From assembly GCA_021820965.1 (NCBI GenBank), contig JAKACZ010000018.1:1-64000 (forward strand): DNA of 64,000 nucleotides, written 5' to 3'. Made by a program: the position numbers and the translations under genes. Below the pieces are notes generated by a model. That model was given only the letters and a program-made list of their open reading frames with translations. It ran no database searches and was not told where the DNA came from. This document shows positions 18,630-26,453 of the stretch, piece after piece (within the stretch, counting starts at the first letter, position 1; the number at the start of each line of letters is the position of its first letter). The stretch comes from Bacillota bacterium. Lineage in GTDB: Bacteria; Bacillota; Sulfobacillia; Sulfobacillales; Sulfobacillaceae.

Positions 18630-19361
18630 TTATCGCTTCTGCCCCGATTGCGACGGGTCCGCCACGGTCAATTCACGTAAAATTTTACGAACTGCCCGCT
18701 TTTCAATACGCGAGACGTAACTGCGTGAAATCTTCAGGTGTCGGGCAATATCCCGCTGTGTCATGCGTCCGTGTCCGTTAATCCCAAATCGCAGCTCAAG
18801 CACCAGCCGCTCTTTGGCGGTGAGGTCCTTGACGAAATTGCGTACCCACTGCATGACCACATCGACTTCTACTTGGTCGGCAACGATGTCGCCATCGGTT
18901 CCGAGGACGTCGAGCAATGAAATTTCATTACCCTCACGGTCTACCCCGATGGGATCGTACAAACTCATTTCCCGGCCATTCTTTTTGCGCGATCTCAGGT
19001 GCATGAGCACTTCGTTGTCAATGCAACGGGCGCAATAGGTGGCCAGTCGCACGCCTTTGCCCGGATCAAACGAGTCGATCCCTTTGATGAGGCCAATGGT
19101 GCCAATAGATATGAGGTCATCCGGGTCCTCCCCGCTGGTGTGGTACTTCTTGACCACGTGCGCAACCAAACGCAAGTTGTGTTCAATCAGGCGCTGCCGT
19201 GCTCCTAAGTCACCCGCTTTGAGCGCTAGCACCGCCTCGCGCTCCTCCTCGTCGGTGAGCGGCTGTGGAAATGCATTGCCGCCTATGTATCCTGCCAGCC
19301 AGACGGCCCCACGCACCGCCGCCACCACGATCAGGACCAGTGCGCCGATACTGCCCAGCAT
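18630..19361 (-). CDS. sigK: Sporulation sigma factor SigK (pro-form)
   Basis: A sigma-70 family factor of about 243 residues that directs late mother-cell transcription during sporulation. The N-terminal hydrophobic pro-sequence (LGSIGALVLIVVAAVRGAVWL) precedes the conserved NAFPQPLTDEEE. Regions 2 (EHNLRLVAHVVKKYHTSGEDPDDLISIGTIGLIKGIDSF) and 4 (RMTQRDIARHLKISRSYVSRIEKRA) are plain. I chose ATG 19361, preceded by GGTGGGG. The gene is in one piece, with no skin-type interruption. Processing of the pro-sequence by a SpoIVFB-type protease is expected; that gene is not here. Confidence 0.95.
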   Translation of the reverse strand: MLGSIGALVLIVVAAVRGAVWLAGYIGGNAFPQPLTDEEEREAVLALKAGDLGARQRLIEHNLRLVAHVVKKYHTSGEDPDDLISIGTIGLIKGIDSFDPGKGVRLATYCARCIDNEVLMHLRSRKKNGREMSLYDPIGVDREGNEISLLDVLGTDGDIVADQVEVDVVMQWVRNFVKDLTAKERLVLELRFGINGHGRMTQRDIARHLKISRSYVSRIEKRAVRKILRELTVADPSQSGQKR

Positions 19362-19603
19362 GTTGTCCCCACCCCTTTGCCTGCCGGCGATGGCAGGGAG
19401 AGTCCGGATTTCCATAGCTTATGCTAATCAGAGCCAAATGGTGTCTGTACGGTGCCTAACTTTTAAAAGGCGCGACCACACCTTTTCTATCTGTGGAATT
19501 TCGCAACCTAAGGCGTTAAAGCATGGCCCGGCGTTTAGGCTACCCACTCCGACGTAGTCTTTTCATAGGTACCCCAGCAACCCTCGGTTGTGATACAGCA
19601 TGA

Positions 19604-19622
19604 CCGCGGCTAAAGCCACGGA
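19604..19622. repeat. IS-end hairpin near the tnpA relic
   Basis: CCGCGGCTAAAGCCACGG forms a short stem with an AAA-type loop. It closely matches, in reverse, the hairpin at the outer end of the iscB element (22698-22718), both built on GGCT-AA-AGCC. Such subterminal hairpins are what IS200/IS605-type transposases bind. Confidence 0.5.
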
Positions 19623-19669
19623 GATTGATGACGACCAACTCCTGGCTTCCGAAAAATTCGCATCCGTTT

Positions 19670-20000
19670 GCGCTTCTTGGTGAGCGAATCTCCCTCGAGA
19701 AGTTTTTTGATGCCGCGTTGCTCTCTGGCGGATTGGCGCTGCACCTTGATCGAATTTGGTGGGGAAGACCATGGTGGGCATCCATCCGGCACTCAATCTC
19801 TCCACCCTGATCAATAATCTCAAGTCCGCCAGCCAGTTCTCGCCGCATGCGCAACCGGTTTGCCAATCATCTCGCGACGTTTTATGGGAAACCGTACTTT
19901 TGGGACCGCGCCTATTACGTCGAGAGTGTCGACGGAGCATCGTTAGAGACGGTAAAACGCTATGTCGAGACTCAAGGGACAAAAGAAAAACCCCGCGAGG
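19670..20000 (+). pseudogene. IS200-type (Y1) transposase TnpA, frameshifted
   Basis: Three frames together spell one IS200/REP-type TnpA. ADWRCTLIEFGGE ends in frame at about 19766, then the frame shifts into MVGIHPALNLSTLINNLKSAS from 19771. It shifts again near 19835 to SSRRMRNRFANHL, continuing through YFWDRAYYVESVDGASLETVKRYVETQ up to about 19990. The HUH region between GGE and MVGIHP is missing or mangled: the family expects an Asp-His-Val-His stretch there and only DH survives. The protein cannot be made as a single chain, so the copy is dead unless rescued in trans. Confidence 0.75.
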
Positions 20001-20335
20001 CGGCCAAGAGGCCACCGCCCGTGACCGAAGGAAATCCCTTGACTCCACCCTTCAGATTGTCACGCTCCCGGCTTCGCCCGGGAAGGATAATTGCACGGGC
20101 ATTATGTTCAATGGAGTTGGCAGATGCAGCACTTTACCTAACCCGCAGCCGAGCCGGCGATTCAGACGCCGGTTCGGCTCAAAATACCCGACCGGCCAGT
20201 CCACGAATTGGACTGGCTCGCCATACTACTTATCTTCATTGCGAGGCGCGAAAATGTGGGTTGTGATACTCTATATCGTGTACGGTTCTGAAGTGGGCAT
20301 GACCTATGACGATCTAATCCGCAACGCAAGTTGCG

Positions 20336-20731
20336 GTGAGGGGCGGTCAGACATTGAACAATCTTGCGCGTTATAGAACTTACCGCGGAGTCGCTCGGGC
20401 TTTACATCCCCAGTTGCTGCAGATCTTACCGTCGTCGCAGCTAATGCACGGTGCCCGCCTGCTAGGGGTGGTGGAGCACGGGACTATAACCCTCGAGAGT
20501 GAAGACGAAAGCAGCGTTTTGATGGATTTCGTGCGGGCTCCCATTGCTGCAATGCGCTATCTCAAAGAAACCTCGGGGTTGTCTTCAGCCCAACGGATAG
20601 TCTTGCAGGCATTCACGGACTCGTTTACGTCCTTATTTCGGGTCCAAGAGCGCAACCCCCATCGGGGAGTACACCTCGCGTCGCAAACAACTGGTGCACT
20701 GCCCGGTCGCCCGGCCTGTCGGCCGCGGTGA
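20336..20731 (+). pseudogene. Conserved hypothetical protein, probably truncated
   Basis: A GTG-started frame of about 131 residues. Residues 43-110 (GARLLGVVEHGTITLESEDE, SVLMDF, SLFRVQE, RGVHL) resemble a family of uncharacterised bacterial proteins with an acidic DSEDE-XX-VLMDF motif and a later SLFXVE-PGVGVXVRDLL motif. Here the second motif breaks off after RGVHL and the frame runs into arginine/proline-rich sequence, which suggests a frameshifted end. It lies between the tnpA relic and the iscB element. Function is unknown. Confidence 0.4.
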
Positions 20732-21066
20732 GAACAACTCCGACTTAGCCCTGCGATTGCTCGGAATACGTGGCCATCTCGAGCATACATTGATCGCCAG
20801 TTTGTTTGTATGTAAACGTTTATCGCTTGACCGCTGAAGGTTATTGACTTCATGCCCCCATCGTTCCGGAGATTTCGTCGTCAGTCCGCTTTTGAACACA
20901 ATACCTGCGCATTCCCATCCTGCGGATACTGCGCCTTCTTAGGCGGCAGCCAAGAGGGGGTCAAGGAGGTTAGCCCGCAGGGCTAGACATGTCAGAGGTT
21001 TTGTTCGACTCCCACCCGGCTTGGTGAAGCGCCGACGGGAGTCATTCACCAAATGCCCGCGAGAAG

Positions 21067-21118
21067 CCCCCGCCTTTAGGCGTGGGGAGGAAAGCGGGCT
21101 TCCGCCGTTAGGCGGAAA
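21067..21118. repeat. End hairpins of the iscB element (iscB 3' side)
   Basis: Two hairpins follow the iscB stop: TTCCGCCGTTAGGCGGAA (21101-21118, overlapping the last codons) and CCCCGCCTTTAGGCGTGGGG (21067-21086). The second repeats the structure of the hairpin at 22698-22718 on the other side of the gene, so these mark the two ends of an IS200/IS605-like element of roughly 1.7 kb. Confidence 0.55.
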
Positions 21119-22394
21119 CAGGTTTTTTCTCATAATGCCACCCCTCATTGCGTTGAAGAATGCGACAGTGTTTATACGAAATCCCTTGGGCCACTCTTTG
21201 CCCATGGGAGGAAATGTCAAAGCGGCCATTGGCCCGCACCAACACGCGGCCGGTGTGGGTTCCGGCGTACTTCCCTTTCGGCACCACCGCCCGCACGAGG
21301 TCCCCGGTCTGAAACCCGAAGTGGACCTTCTGCCGTGACCGATGCCGGATCGGGAAGCCATAGGCATCGGTCCCACACAGTTGCCGGTTGCCGCGCCCCT
21401 TCGCGGTCCAGATCTGCACGGAGGCCGGCAGGCGGGTGAACCTATCCGGTGCACTTTCGCCCACGCAGAGGGCGTCGAAGTAGTGCTCCTTCGGGAATCC
21501 ATGGTCGAGCCGCTGCTTCTTGGTGCGTCCGCCGGATCCCCCTTCGACGGGCAGCCCCGTCGCTTTCAGCTGTTCATACAACCGCCACCGGGTGGCGTTC
21601 ATCATGGCGGCATCCTTGAGGGGCTTCCGGGCTTGGACTTGGATGTCCGGATGTCCGAATTCCGCCGCGGTCTCATTGTTCTTCGTGAGATTGCAGGGTT
21701 CGCACGCTAAGGTTAAGTTGCTGACCCGATCGGTCCCACCCCGGCTCTTTGGTGCGATGTGTTCCACCTGCAAGGGGACATCGGTGGCGCCGCAGTAAGC
21801 ACAGCGGTGCCCCCACTTCGCTAGCAGGTACTCCCGCACTTCGTAGCCCTGCAAGGTGCTTTGCTGGTATTCCACGCCCGAGATTTCTGCATTCTGTAGC
21901 TTTTGCGTATCGAACTTGACGTGTTCGACGCTGAGATCGGTAATCGGCGCGAATTTTCGGAGTTTCGCCAGGGCATGCAAGGTCTGATCAACCCGGGCTT
22001 CCAAGCTCGGCGGCAACCACCCGTCTTTGCGCTTGCGGTTCTGAAAGCGGGGTTTGCGATAGCGGGTCTTGCGATGCCGTCGCCCTCGACGGAGGGCGCG
22101 TCGGGCATCCAGCTTGGCTTTGATGCCCGCTTTGTGGACAATCTCCCCAAAGAAGAGGACCTTGGGGCCTTTGGCTCCCTCCAAGAGGATGGCCACTCCG
22201 GTCGTCTTGCTGCCTGGGTCAAACTTAACCCGAAGCGGCTGAAACGCGGATTCTGCCGCCGCCCGATCTTTCAAGCGGATGGTGAACGGAGCCATCTGAT
22301 GAATGACCGCTCGACCCCGTTCTAGCAACTGGCGGGCTCGTTTTTCGCTGCAGGGCATTAAGGGTTTCTTCTGTCGGTCCAACACAAAAACCAT
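21108..22394 (-). CDS. iscB: IscB RNA-guided nuclease
   Basis: A transposon-borne ancestor-type relative of Cas9, about 428 residues from ATG 22394 (preceded by GGAGG). An N-terminal PLMP domain (residues 1-45, motif KKPLMPCSEKRARQLLERGRA) is followed by RuvC-I with Asp59 in VKFDPGSKTTGVAI. An arginine-rich bridge helix (98-122) comes next, then RuvC-II with Glu157 in LSVEHVKF. The HNH domain (198-240) has zinc pairs CAYC and CEPC and His212 in VEHIAPKSRGG. RuvC-III carries His304 and Asp307 in KEHYFDALC. All nuclease residues are present, so it is predicted active. Residues past 330 form the target-motif-reading domain. The frame is open 65 codons further upstream, but that segment overlaps the omega-RNA. 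No intact tnpA adjoins it. Confidence 0.93.
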   Translation of the reverse strand: MVFVLDRQKKPLMPCSEKRARQLLERGRAVIHQMAPFTIRLKDRAAAESAFQPLRVKFDPGSKTTGVAILLEGAKGPKVLFFGEIVHKAGIKAKLDARRALRRGRRHRKTRYRKPRFQNRKRKDGWLPPSLEARVDQTLHALAKLRKFAPITDLSVEHVKFDTQKLQNAEISGVEYQQSTLQGYEVREYLLAKWGHRCAYCGATDVPLQVEHIAPKSRGGTDRVSNLTLACEPCNLTKNNETAAEFGHPDIQVQARKPLKDAAMMNATRWRLYEQLKATGLPVEGGSGGRTKKQRLDHGFPKEHYFDALCVGESAPDRFTRLPASVQIWTAKGRGNRQLCGTDAYGFPIRHRSRQKVHFGFQTGDLVRAVVPKGKYAGTHTGRVLVRANGRFDISSHGQRVAQGISYKHCRILQRNEGWHYEKKPVSA

Positions 22395-22735
22395 GAGACT
22401 TCCTCCCTCGCCATCCCCCGTAAGGGGGCTGGTAACGTCTTCGTGCAAAGATCTCTCCGCGCCAATGTTCCCCTGGGTTGCATCGTCCCTCCGCACGGCT
22501 CGCACTACCCCGAGCTGGCGTTTAACGGAGGACCAAAGTCCCGGGACTTCGTTTGAAGCCCGGGAGAGAGCCGGGGGCTGGAGAAGCACCCCCGGGTCTG
22601 CACCATGGGAACGGAGCCGCTCGCCTCCCGCAGCCTACTTGCGAAAGCTGCTGTCAGTTCCGGCGGCTAAGACTGGTCATAGTCGGGCTTTTACAAGCCC
22701 CCGGCTTTAGCCGTGGGGTCTATGACCCGTTTGAT
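22395..22735 (-). ncRNA. Omega-RNA region of the iscB element
   Basis: The roughly 340 non-coding bases directly upstream of iscB are packed with G+C-rich hairpins. Examples are CCCCCGGCT/AGCCGTGGGG at the outer end, CCCGGGCTT/AAGTCCCGGG near 22540-22565, and the CCCCCGGCTC/GAGCACCCCCGGG region near 22570-22600. Near the gene the minus strand reads CCCAGGGGAACATTGGCG then GGAGAGATCTTTGC, resembling the conserved 3' part of known IscB omega-RNAs (as I remember them). The guide would come from just outside the outer hairpin, beyond about 22720. Exact ends are not visible by eye. Confidence 0.7.
22698..22718. repeat. Outer end hairpin of the iscB element
   Basis: CCCCCGGCTTTAGCCGTGGGG folds into a stem with a TTTA loop at the distal end of the omega-RNA region. 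It is the counterpart of 21067-21086 and probably marks the element boundary. The flank beyond it would supply the guide. Confidence 0.55.
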
Positions 22736-22748
22736 CCGATTCCAGCGC

Positions 22749-23507
22749 TTATGCCTTTTTTATGGTTGAGCCTAGTAGCCTAGCTTGGGCCCTTGAACTT
22801 AGATTGCGCTGATGCGCCTTGCGGTCAAATTTTTTCGGGTTCCATTTGCCCCCCACCCACTCTAGCATTTCTTCGTGTTCGGGATGATCGGGATCCTCTA
22901 TGGCTTCCAAGAACATGGCATACCCGGGCGCACCTCCCACATCTTCCGGAGGACAGGCATTGGCGCCGTCGAGAATGCCTGGTGACTTTTTTTCCCCTGC
23001 TTGGAGGTGCCGGATGTGCTGCACCTTTATCCGATGGTGCCATTCATCCCCCAAATCATAGATGTAATCAAAGACACTGCCCCGTCGAGAAATGGCATCC
23101 TGTAAAACCACACTGTCCGCTCGTTGCAGAAAGGCATCACCCGCGGCCGCGGGGTCCCCGTCCTGCGTACCATGAATGTCAAACTCCCAAAGGTGTCCTC
23201 CTGTCCATCCCATAACGGCAAGAAGTGCTTCATGAAGCTGTCTCAGCGTTATCGTGCCCGGCACCGTGAAAAGCCGCCATACCCTGGGCGCAACGTACTG
23301 GAGGCTGACCTCCAGTTCATAAACGGTCGCTGGGTTTTTCTGCTGGTCTGTGTAAGACTTTGAGGGTGGGTTGCCTGGTTTTGGCGGCGGGTTCTTACCC
23401 TCCACTTGAACCCACATGAATCCTCTTTTCGGACTCATTGTTCGCCTCGCCTTATGCGGGCTTGCCCCGAAGCGGTTCTTGGCTTTGATTTTATCGAAGT
23501 TAGACAC
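22749..23507 (-). CDS. Plasmid pRiA4b ORF-3-like protein
   Basis: A protein of up to 252 residues. Residues 60-200 carry the pRiA4b ORF-3 fold: YELEVSLQYVAPRVWRLFTVPGTITLRQLHEALLAVMGW, then HLWEFDIHG, FDYIYDLGDEWHHRIKVQ and the C-terminal CPPEDVGGAPGY. The family is common on plasmids and in accessory DNA; its function is unknown. The GTG start at 23507 has no close ribosome site, so an internal ATG (residue 24 or 31) is possible. It ends beside the iscB element, in an accessory block. Confidence 0.85.
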   Translation of the reverse strand: MSNFDKIKAKNRFGASPHKARRTMSPKRGFMWVQVEGKNPPPKPGNPPSKSYTDQQKNPATVYELEVSLQYVAPRVWRLFTVPGTITLRQLHEALLAVMGWTGGHLWEFDIHGTQDGDPAAAGDAFLQRADSVVLQDAISRRGSVFDYIYDLGDEWHHRIKVQHIRHLQAGEKKSPGILDGANACPPEDVGGAPGYAMFLEAIEDPDHPEHEEMLEWVGGKWNPKKFDRKAHQRNLSSRAQARLLGSTIKKA

Positions 23508-23509
23508 CT

Positions 23510-23858
23510 ACGGCAAAACTTGAGCTCCTTTTGGCGAAGGAGACGGCGATAGGTGTTCCGTATGGGCACTAACGTCGTACCGGGGCCCTGATGTACGCCT
23601 TGGTGAGGGGATGCCATCGGCCGCGCCTAGAATGGCTGCGCCGTCGACGTCCAAGCCCCATGGTGAACGCTACTCATGGCAGATGGATACGAACCGTCTC
23701 ATCCTATGGCGAGAACCACCGAGTCAACTACCCCGGCGCACAGCCGCGTTTTAGGACAGGCTCCTTGAATGCATAACAAAACCACGCGCCACCCACTCTT
23801 GATCGCCGGCCTAATCAGGGGCGGGCGCAGGCATTGTGTTCAACAGTGATGCCTTCCT
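23510..23858. other. Intergenic stretch without a recognisable gene
   Basis: About 350 bases between two minus-strand genes. Short open frames occur on both strands, but none has a ribosome site or a recognisable protein pattern. I see no tRNA, repeat or clear promoter beyond the A/T-poor flank. Confidence 0.5.
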
Positions 23859-23859
23859 C

Positions 23860-24135
23860 TCACCGCCCCCGGATGACGTCCTTTAAGGTGCCTCGGACCG
23901 TCTCCACGTCAACGTCGACCATAGCCTCAGCGTTGAGCAGCGCCTCGGCCACACTGCAAGTTTGTACGATACGCCCGACCTGTTCAAGGGCTCCTTGGGC
24001 GGCTGATACCTGGGTTAAAATGGCATGGCACGACTCCTGCTGACTGACCAGCTGCTGGATTCCGCGGATCTGGCCCTCGATCCGTTTAAGCCGATTCAAC
24101 ACGTCTCGTTCATCCCAATACACCTTGCGGCTCAC
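23860..24135 (-). CDS. CsoR/FrmR-family repressor with unusual ligand set
   Basis: A 91-residue helical DNA-binding protein of the DUF156 family, whose members sense copper, nickel, formaldehyde or persulfide. The core RLKRIEGQIRGIQQLVSQQESCHAILTQVSAAQGAL is typical, with the first cysteine at 36. Canonical CsoR then needs His at +25 and Cys at +29 from it; here those are Ser and Ala, and the second cysteine is at 60 (+24). So this is not a standard copper sensor. It is divergent from the glutaredoxin gene across a shared promoter region with an inverted repeat, which suggests it controls that redox cluster. Confidence 0.88.
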   Translation of the reverse strand: MSRKVYWDERDVLNRLKRIEGQIRGIQQLVSQQESCHAILTQVSAAQGALEQVGRIVQTCSVAEALLNAEAMVDVDVETVRGTLKDVIRGR

Positions 24136-24163
24136 GTCATACTCCTCCTTCTTTCTCCCTCTG

Positions 24164-24181
24164 TATACCCCAGCCGGTATA
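24164..24181. promoter_or_regulatory. Candidate CsoR-family operator
   Basis: An imperfectly centred inverted repeat, TATACC then CCAGCC then GGTATA, lies between the divergent repressor and glutaredoxin genes. The TATACCCC half-site is like operators of the CsoR/CstR family. It is about 28 bases before the repressor start and 65 before the glutaredoxin start, so it could control both. Confidence 0.55.
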
Positions 24182-24246
24182 TGTTATTATACATTAGAGG
24201 ACGGCCAAACTAAACCGCTCCCAATGCAGAACTGGAGGGGTCTTTT

Positions 24247-24486
24247 ATGGTAGTGGTATATACGACGCCGACGTGCCCACACTGCAAGTCGGCCAAACGC
24301 TATCTCAAAGAGCGGCGTATTCCATTTCGCGAAGTGGACGTAAGCCGATCGGAGGAAGCGGGCAGAAGCCTAAAGCGCAAGTCGGGCCAGACCGGAGTGC
24401 CTGTGATTGATGTCAACGGGCAAATCATCGTCGGATTTAACCGGCCCAAGTTGGACCGAGCCTTGGGTATTCGCTCGCTTGATTAG
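24247..24486 (+). CDS. Glutaredoxin-like protein (CPHC)
   Basis: A 79-residue single thioredoxin-fold protein of NrdH/glutaredoxin type. The redox motif CPHC is at residues 10-13 in VVYTTPTCPHCKSAKRYL. The cis-proline lies in TGVPVIDVNG and the C-terminal VGFNRPKLDRAL completes the fold. It would reduce disulfides in the cytoplasm. A GGAGGGG ribosome site lies upstream. It stands in a small redox cluster with the CsoR-family repressor and, 400 bases on, the UGA-containing thioredoxin-fold protein. Its motif TPTCPHC is closely parallel to that protein's TPT-UGA-PYC. Confidence 0.9.
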   Translation: MVVVYTTPTCPHCKSAKRYLKERRIPFREVDVSRSEEAGRSLKRKSGQTGVPVIDVNGQIIVGFNRPKLDRALGIRSLD

Positions 24487-24487
24487 G

Positions 24488-24892
24488 CCAAACTATGATA
24501 GATTCATGCCATAAGGGCCTGGTAAGAGGGCCCGCCATCTTGCAGGTTCAGTACTGTTTGGCGCTGCACCAGCATGTTCGTCGTAGCTGGCGAAATGAAA
24601 GGCGGTTGGCCATCGTGTCAACACATATCCCTTACGAGGGCAGAGACAATGGATTCGGCGACACCATGGTCAAGGTGGTACTCAGGCCGACAACCAGAGA
24701 GCCGCTCTTAAGAGCGTAGAGATTCGTGTATCATGGGCCTAGCTCCATCGTCACCAGCGGCGCAAAGCGCGGACACAGCCCCTAGGCCGACGTGAGAACC
24801 CAAGGCGACTGCCGCGGCGAACATCGGCGCCAGTAATAGCGGGCACCGGGCGAGGCAGCAAAATTGTGATTGTCGATTTCGAGGAGGTTATC
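24488..24892. other. Intergenic stretch without a recognisable gene
   Basis: About 400 bases between the glutaredoxin and the UGA-containing gene. The longest open frames here have no ribosome site and no protein-like pattern. No hairpin with a T-run is obvious. A promoter for the following gene is expected but I cannot place one with confidence. Confidence 0.45.
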
Positions 24893-24893
24893 A

Positions 24894-25544
24894 ATGGCGA
24901 TTATTCAAGAAAACATCCGTGGCGAGGTTCAAGAGTTTTTAAAGGACATGCGGGATCCGGTGACGGTTGATTTCTATCCGCACCCTCAAAGTCCGGCTAG
25001 CGATCCGATGAAACAGTTGCTAAGCGAGCTGCAGGACATCGCGCCCCAGATCCGCGTGGTGCAGCACAACCAGGCCGCTACGCCAATTGCCCCGGAAAAC
25101 CCGGGCGACATTGAAGGCCCGGTAACGACATTCTCGACCAACGACGCGTTCACTGGCATCCGATATCTCGGATTTCCTGGAGGGCAGGAATTTAGCACGT
25201 TCCTTCAAGATTTGCTGGATCTGTCGCAAGCCAGCGACGTCTCGCTTAGCGCGGCGACACAAGAATGGCTGCAGTCCCTAAAAGAGCCGGTGCATCTGGA
25301 AGTCTTCGTCACCCCGACCTGACCATATTGCCCCCGGGCGGTTCGCCTGGCACACGAAATGGCACGAGTCAATCCAAAATACGTCGTAGCCGATATGGTA
25401 GATGCTGCGTCGTTTCCGTCGCTTTCAGACCGCTATGGCGTCTCTAGTGTTCCCGTGACCATCGTCAACGGAAACAGCCAGCAGGTCGGAGCAGTACCGG
25501 AATCTCAGCTAACATCGGTCATACGGCGGGAATTAGGCGTTTAG
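24894..25544 (+). CDS. Candidate selenoprotein: two-domain thioredoxin-fold oxidoreductase, Sec143
   Basis: From ATG 24894 (GAGGAGG site upstream) the frame runs 142 codons, meets one TGA at 25320-25322, then stays open in the same frame to TAG at 25542, giving 216 residues if the TGA is read. The second domain spells EVFVTPT-UGA-PYCPRAVRLAH, then VADMVDAASFPSLSDRYGV and SVPVTIVNG with its cis-proline. The TGA therefore replaces the first cysteine of a CPYC redox motif. The first thioredoxin fold (residues 1-110) has no CXXC. This resembles archaeal-type protein disulfide oxidoreductases or the AhpF N-terminal domain, where only the second fold is active. A SECIS-like hairpin follows the TGA, and a SelB-like C-terminus lies at the window end. 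The alternative is a nonsense mutation in a Cys codon, making two broken halves. Confidence 0.8.
25320..25352 (+). promoter_or_regulatory. Candidate bacterial SECIS element
   Basis: Eighteen bases after the TGA comes the three-base loop GTT, closed by CGGGCG (25335-25340) and CGCCTG (25344-25349) with one G-T pair. An outer TGC/GCA helix (25329-25331 with 25350-25352) adds three pairs around a CCC bulge. Bacterial SECIS elements sit within the coding region just after the UGA, with a small apical loop containing a G roughly 16-37 bases downstream; this one fits. It is by-eye folding only. Confidence 0.6.
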
Positions 25545-25598
25545 CGGACGGGCACAGAAGAGCCGCGCCGCGCATACTGTCCGATAGGGGGCGATGCG

Positions 25599-26453
25599 AT
25601 GCGCGGCTTTTCTCTCGCTTTATCGGGCGGCGGTTTATTGGGGGCAGCCCACTTAGGCGCCTTGAAGTTCCTAGAGGAGAAACGGGTGCACGCCCAAGCC
25701 GTGGCCGGCACCTCCGCGGGCGGTTTGGTGGCCGCCCTCTACGCGCTGAATGTTCCCCTGGATCAAGTCATTGCCGCTGGCCGTGAGGTGTCACAGCACC
25801 CCACCCACTATTTCCACCTAAATACCGGTGGGTTGATTCACGAGATCTGGCGCGGGTCCGGTCCTCCTGCTACGGGCTTGATCAAAGCGCAGCCGTTTCT
25901 GGAGCGTCTCTTGGGGCTCGCTCCTCATGCCAAGAATACAGCCGACTGGACAATTCCTACCGTGCTAACCAGCGTGGACCTGGTCAGCCTTCAAGCTATC
26001 GCCTTCACCAATCGGCCCAAGGTTCATCCAGAGCGCGGTCGGTGGCAGGTCCTGACAAATCAACCGCTCTTGCTGGCCATGCAAGCCACTATGGCTCTCC
26101 CGGGACTATTCGAGGCGCCACGTCCCGGCGACCGGGTTCTGGTCGACGGCGGCACCGCCGACACACTTCCCATCGACTGGGCCTATGCCCTATATGCGGA
26201 CCGCGTGGTCGCCATCGACGTCGCCACGCCGCCACTGGTGAGTGCCGTGGGCGTAGGACTGGCTGAGGTGCTGAGCCGTTCGGAAAGTTATGCGACTGAT
26301 ACCCTGTCGCGCCTGCGGGCGGGGCGCGAAGCCCACATCACCGTACGGCCCGATACCCAACATGTCGCCTTTTTTGGGTTTAAAGACTATGACCGCTTGG
26401 TTGAAGCCGGGTGGATAGCTATGGAGAACGCGTGGCCATCATTAGATCTTTAG
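25599..26453 (+). CDS. Patatin-like phospholipase
   Basis: A 284-residue cytoplasmic protein with the patatin Ser-Asp dyad. The oxyanion loop is SGGGLLGAAHLG (residues 8-19), the nucleophile elbow is GTSAGG (Ser near 40), and the catalytic Asp lies in VDGGTADTLP near residue 186. Such RssA/YchK-type proteins hydrolyse lipid acyl esters; the substrate here is unknown. It begins 54 bases after the candidate selenoprotein on the same strand. Its stop codon overlaps the end of the convergent mutY gene by four bases. Confidence 0.9.
   Translation: MRGFSLALSGGGLLGAAHLGALKFLEEKRVHAQAVAGTSAGGLVAALYALNVPLDQVIAAGREVSQHPTHYFHLNTGGLIHEIWRGSGPPATGLIKAQPFLERLLGLAPHAKNTADWTIPTVLTSVDLVSLQAIAFTNRPKVHPERGRWQVLTNQPLLLAMQATMALPGLFEAPRPGDRVLVDGGTADTLPIDWAYALYADRVVAIDVATPPLVSAVGVGLAEVLSRSESYATDTLSRLRAGREAHITVRPDTQHVAFFGFKDYDRLVEAGWIAMENAWPSLDL

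Noticed and set aside
18630-19361. Interrupted sigK (skin-type element)
   Set aside because: Regions 2 to 4 run continuously in one frame.
21108-22394. Cas9 or CRISPR-associated nuclease
   Set aside because: The PLMP domain, short length and lack of a REC lobe, cas genes or repeat array point to IscB of a transposon.
24870-25322. Reading the UGA gene as two separate proteins, or as a frameshift
   Set aside because: Both parts are in the same frame, only the TGA separates them, and the downstream half has no ribosome site at its first ATG.
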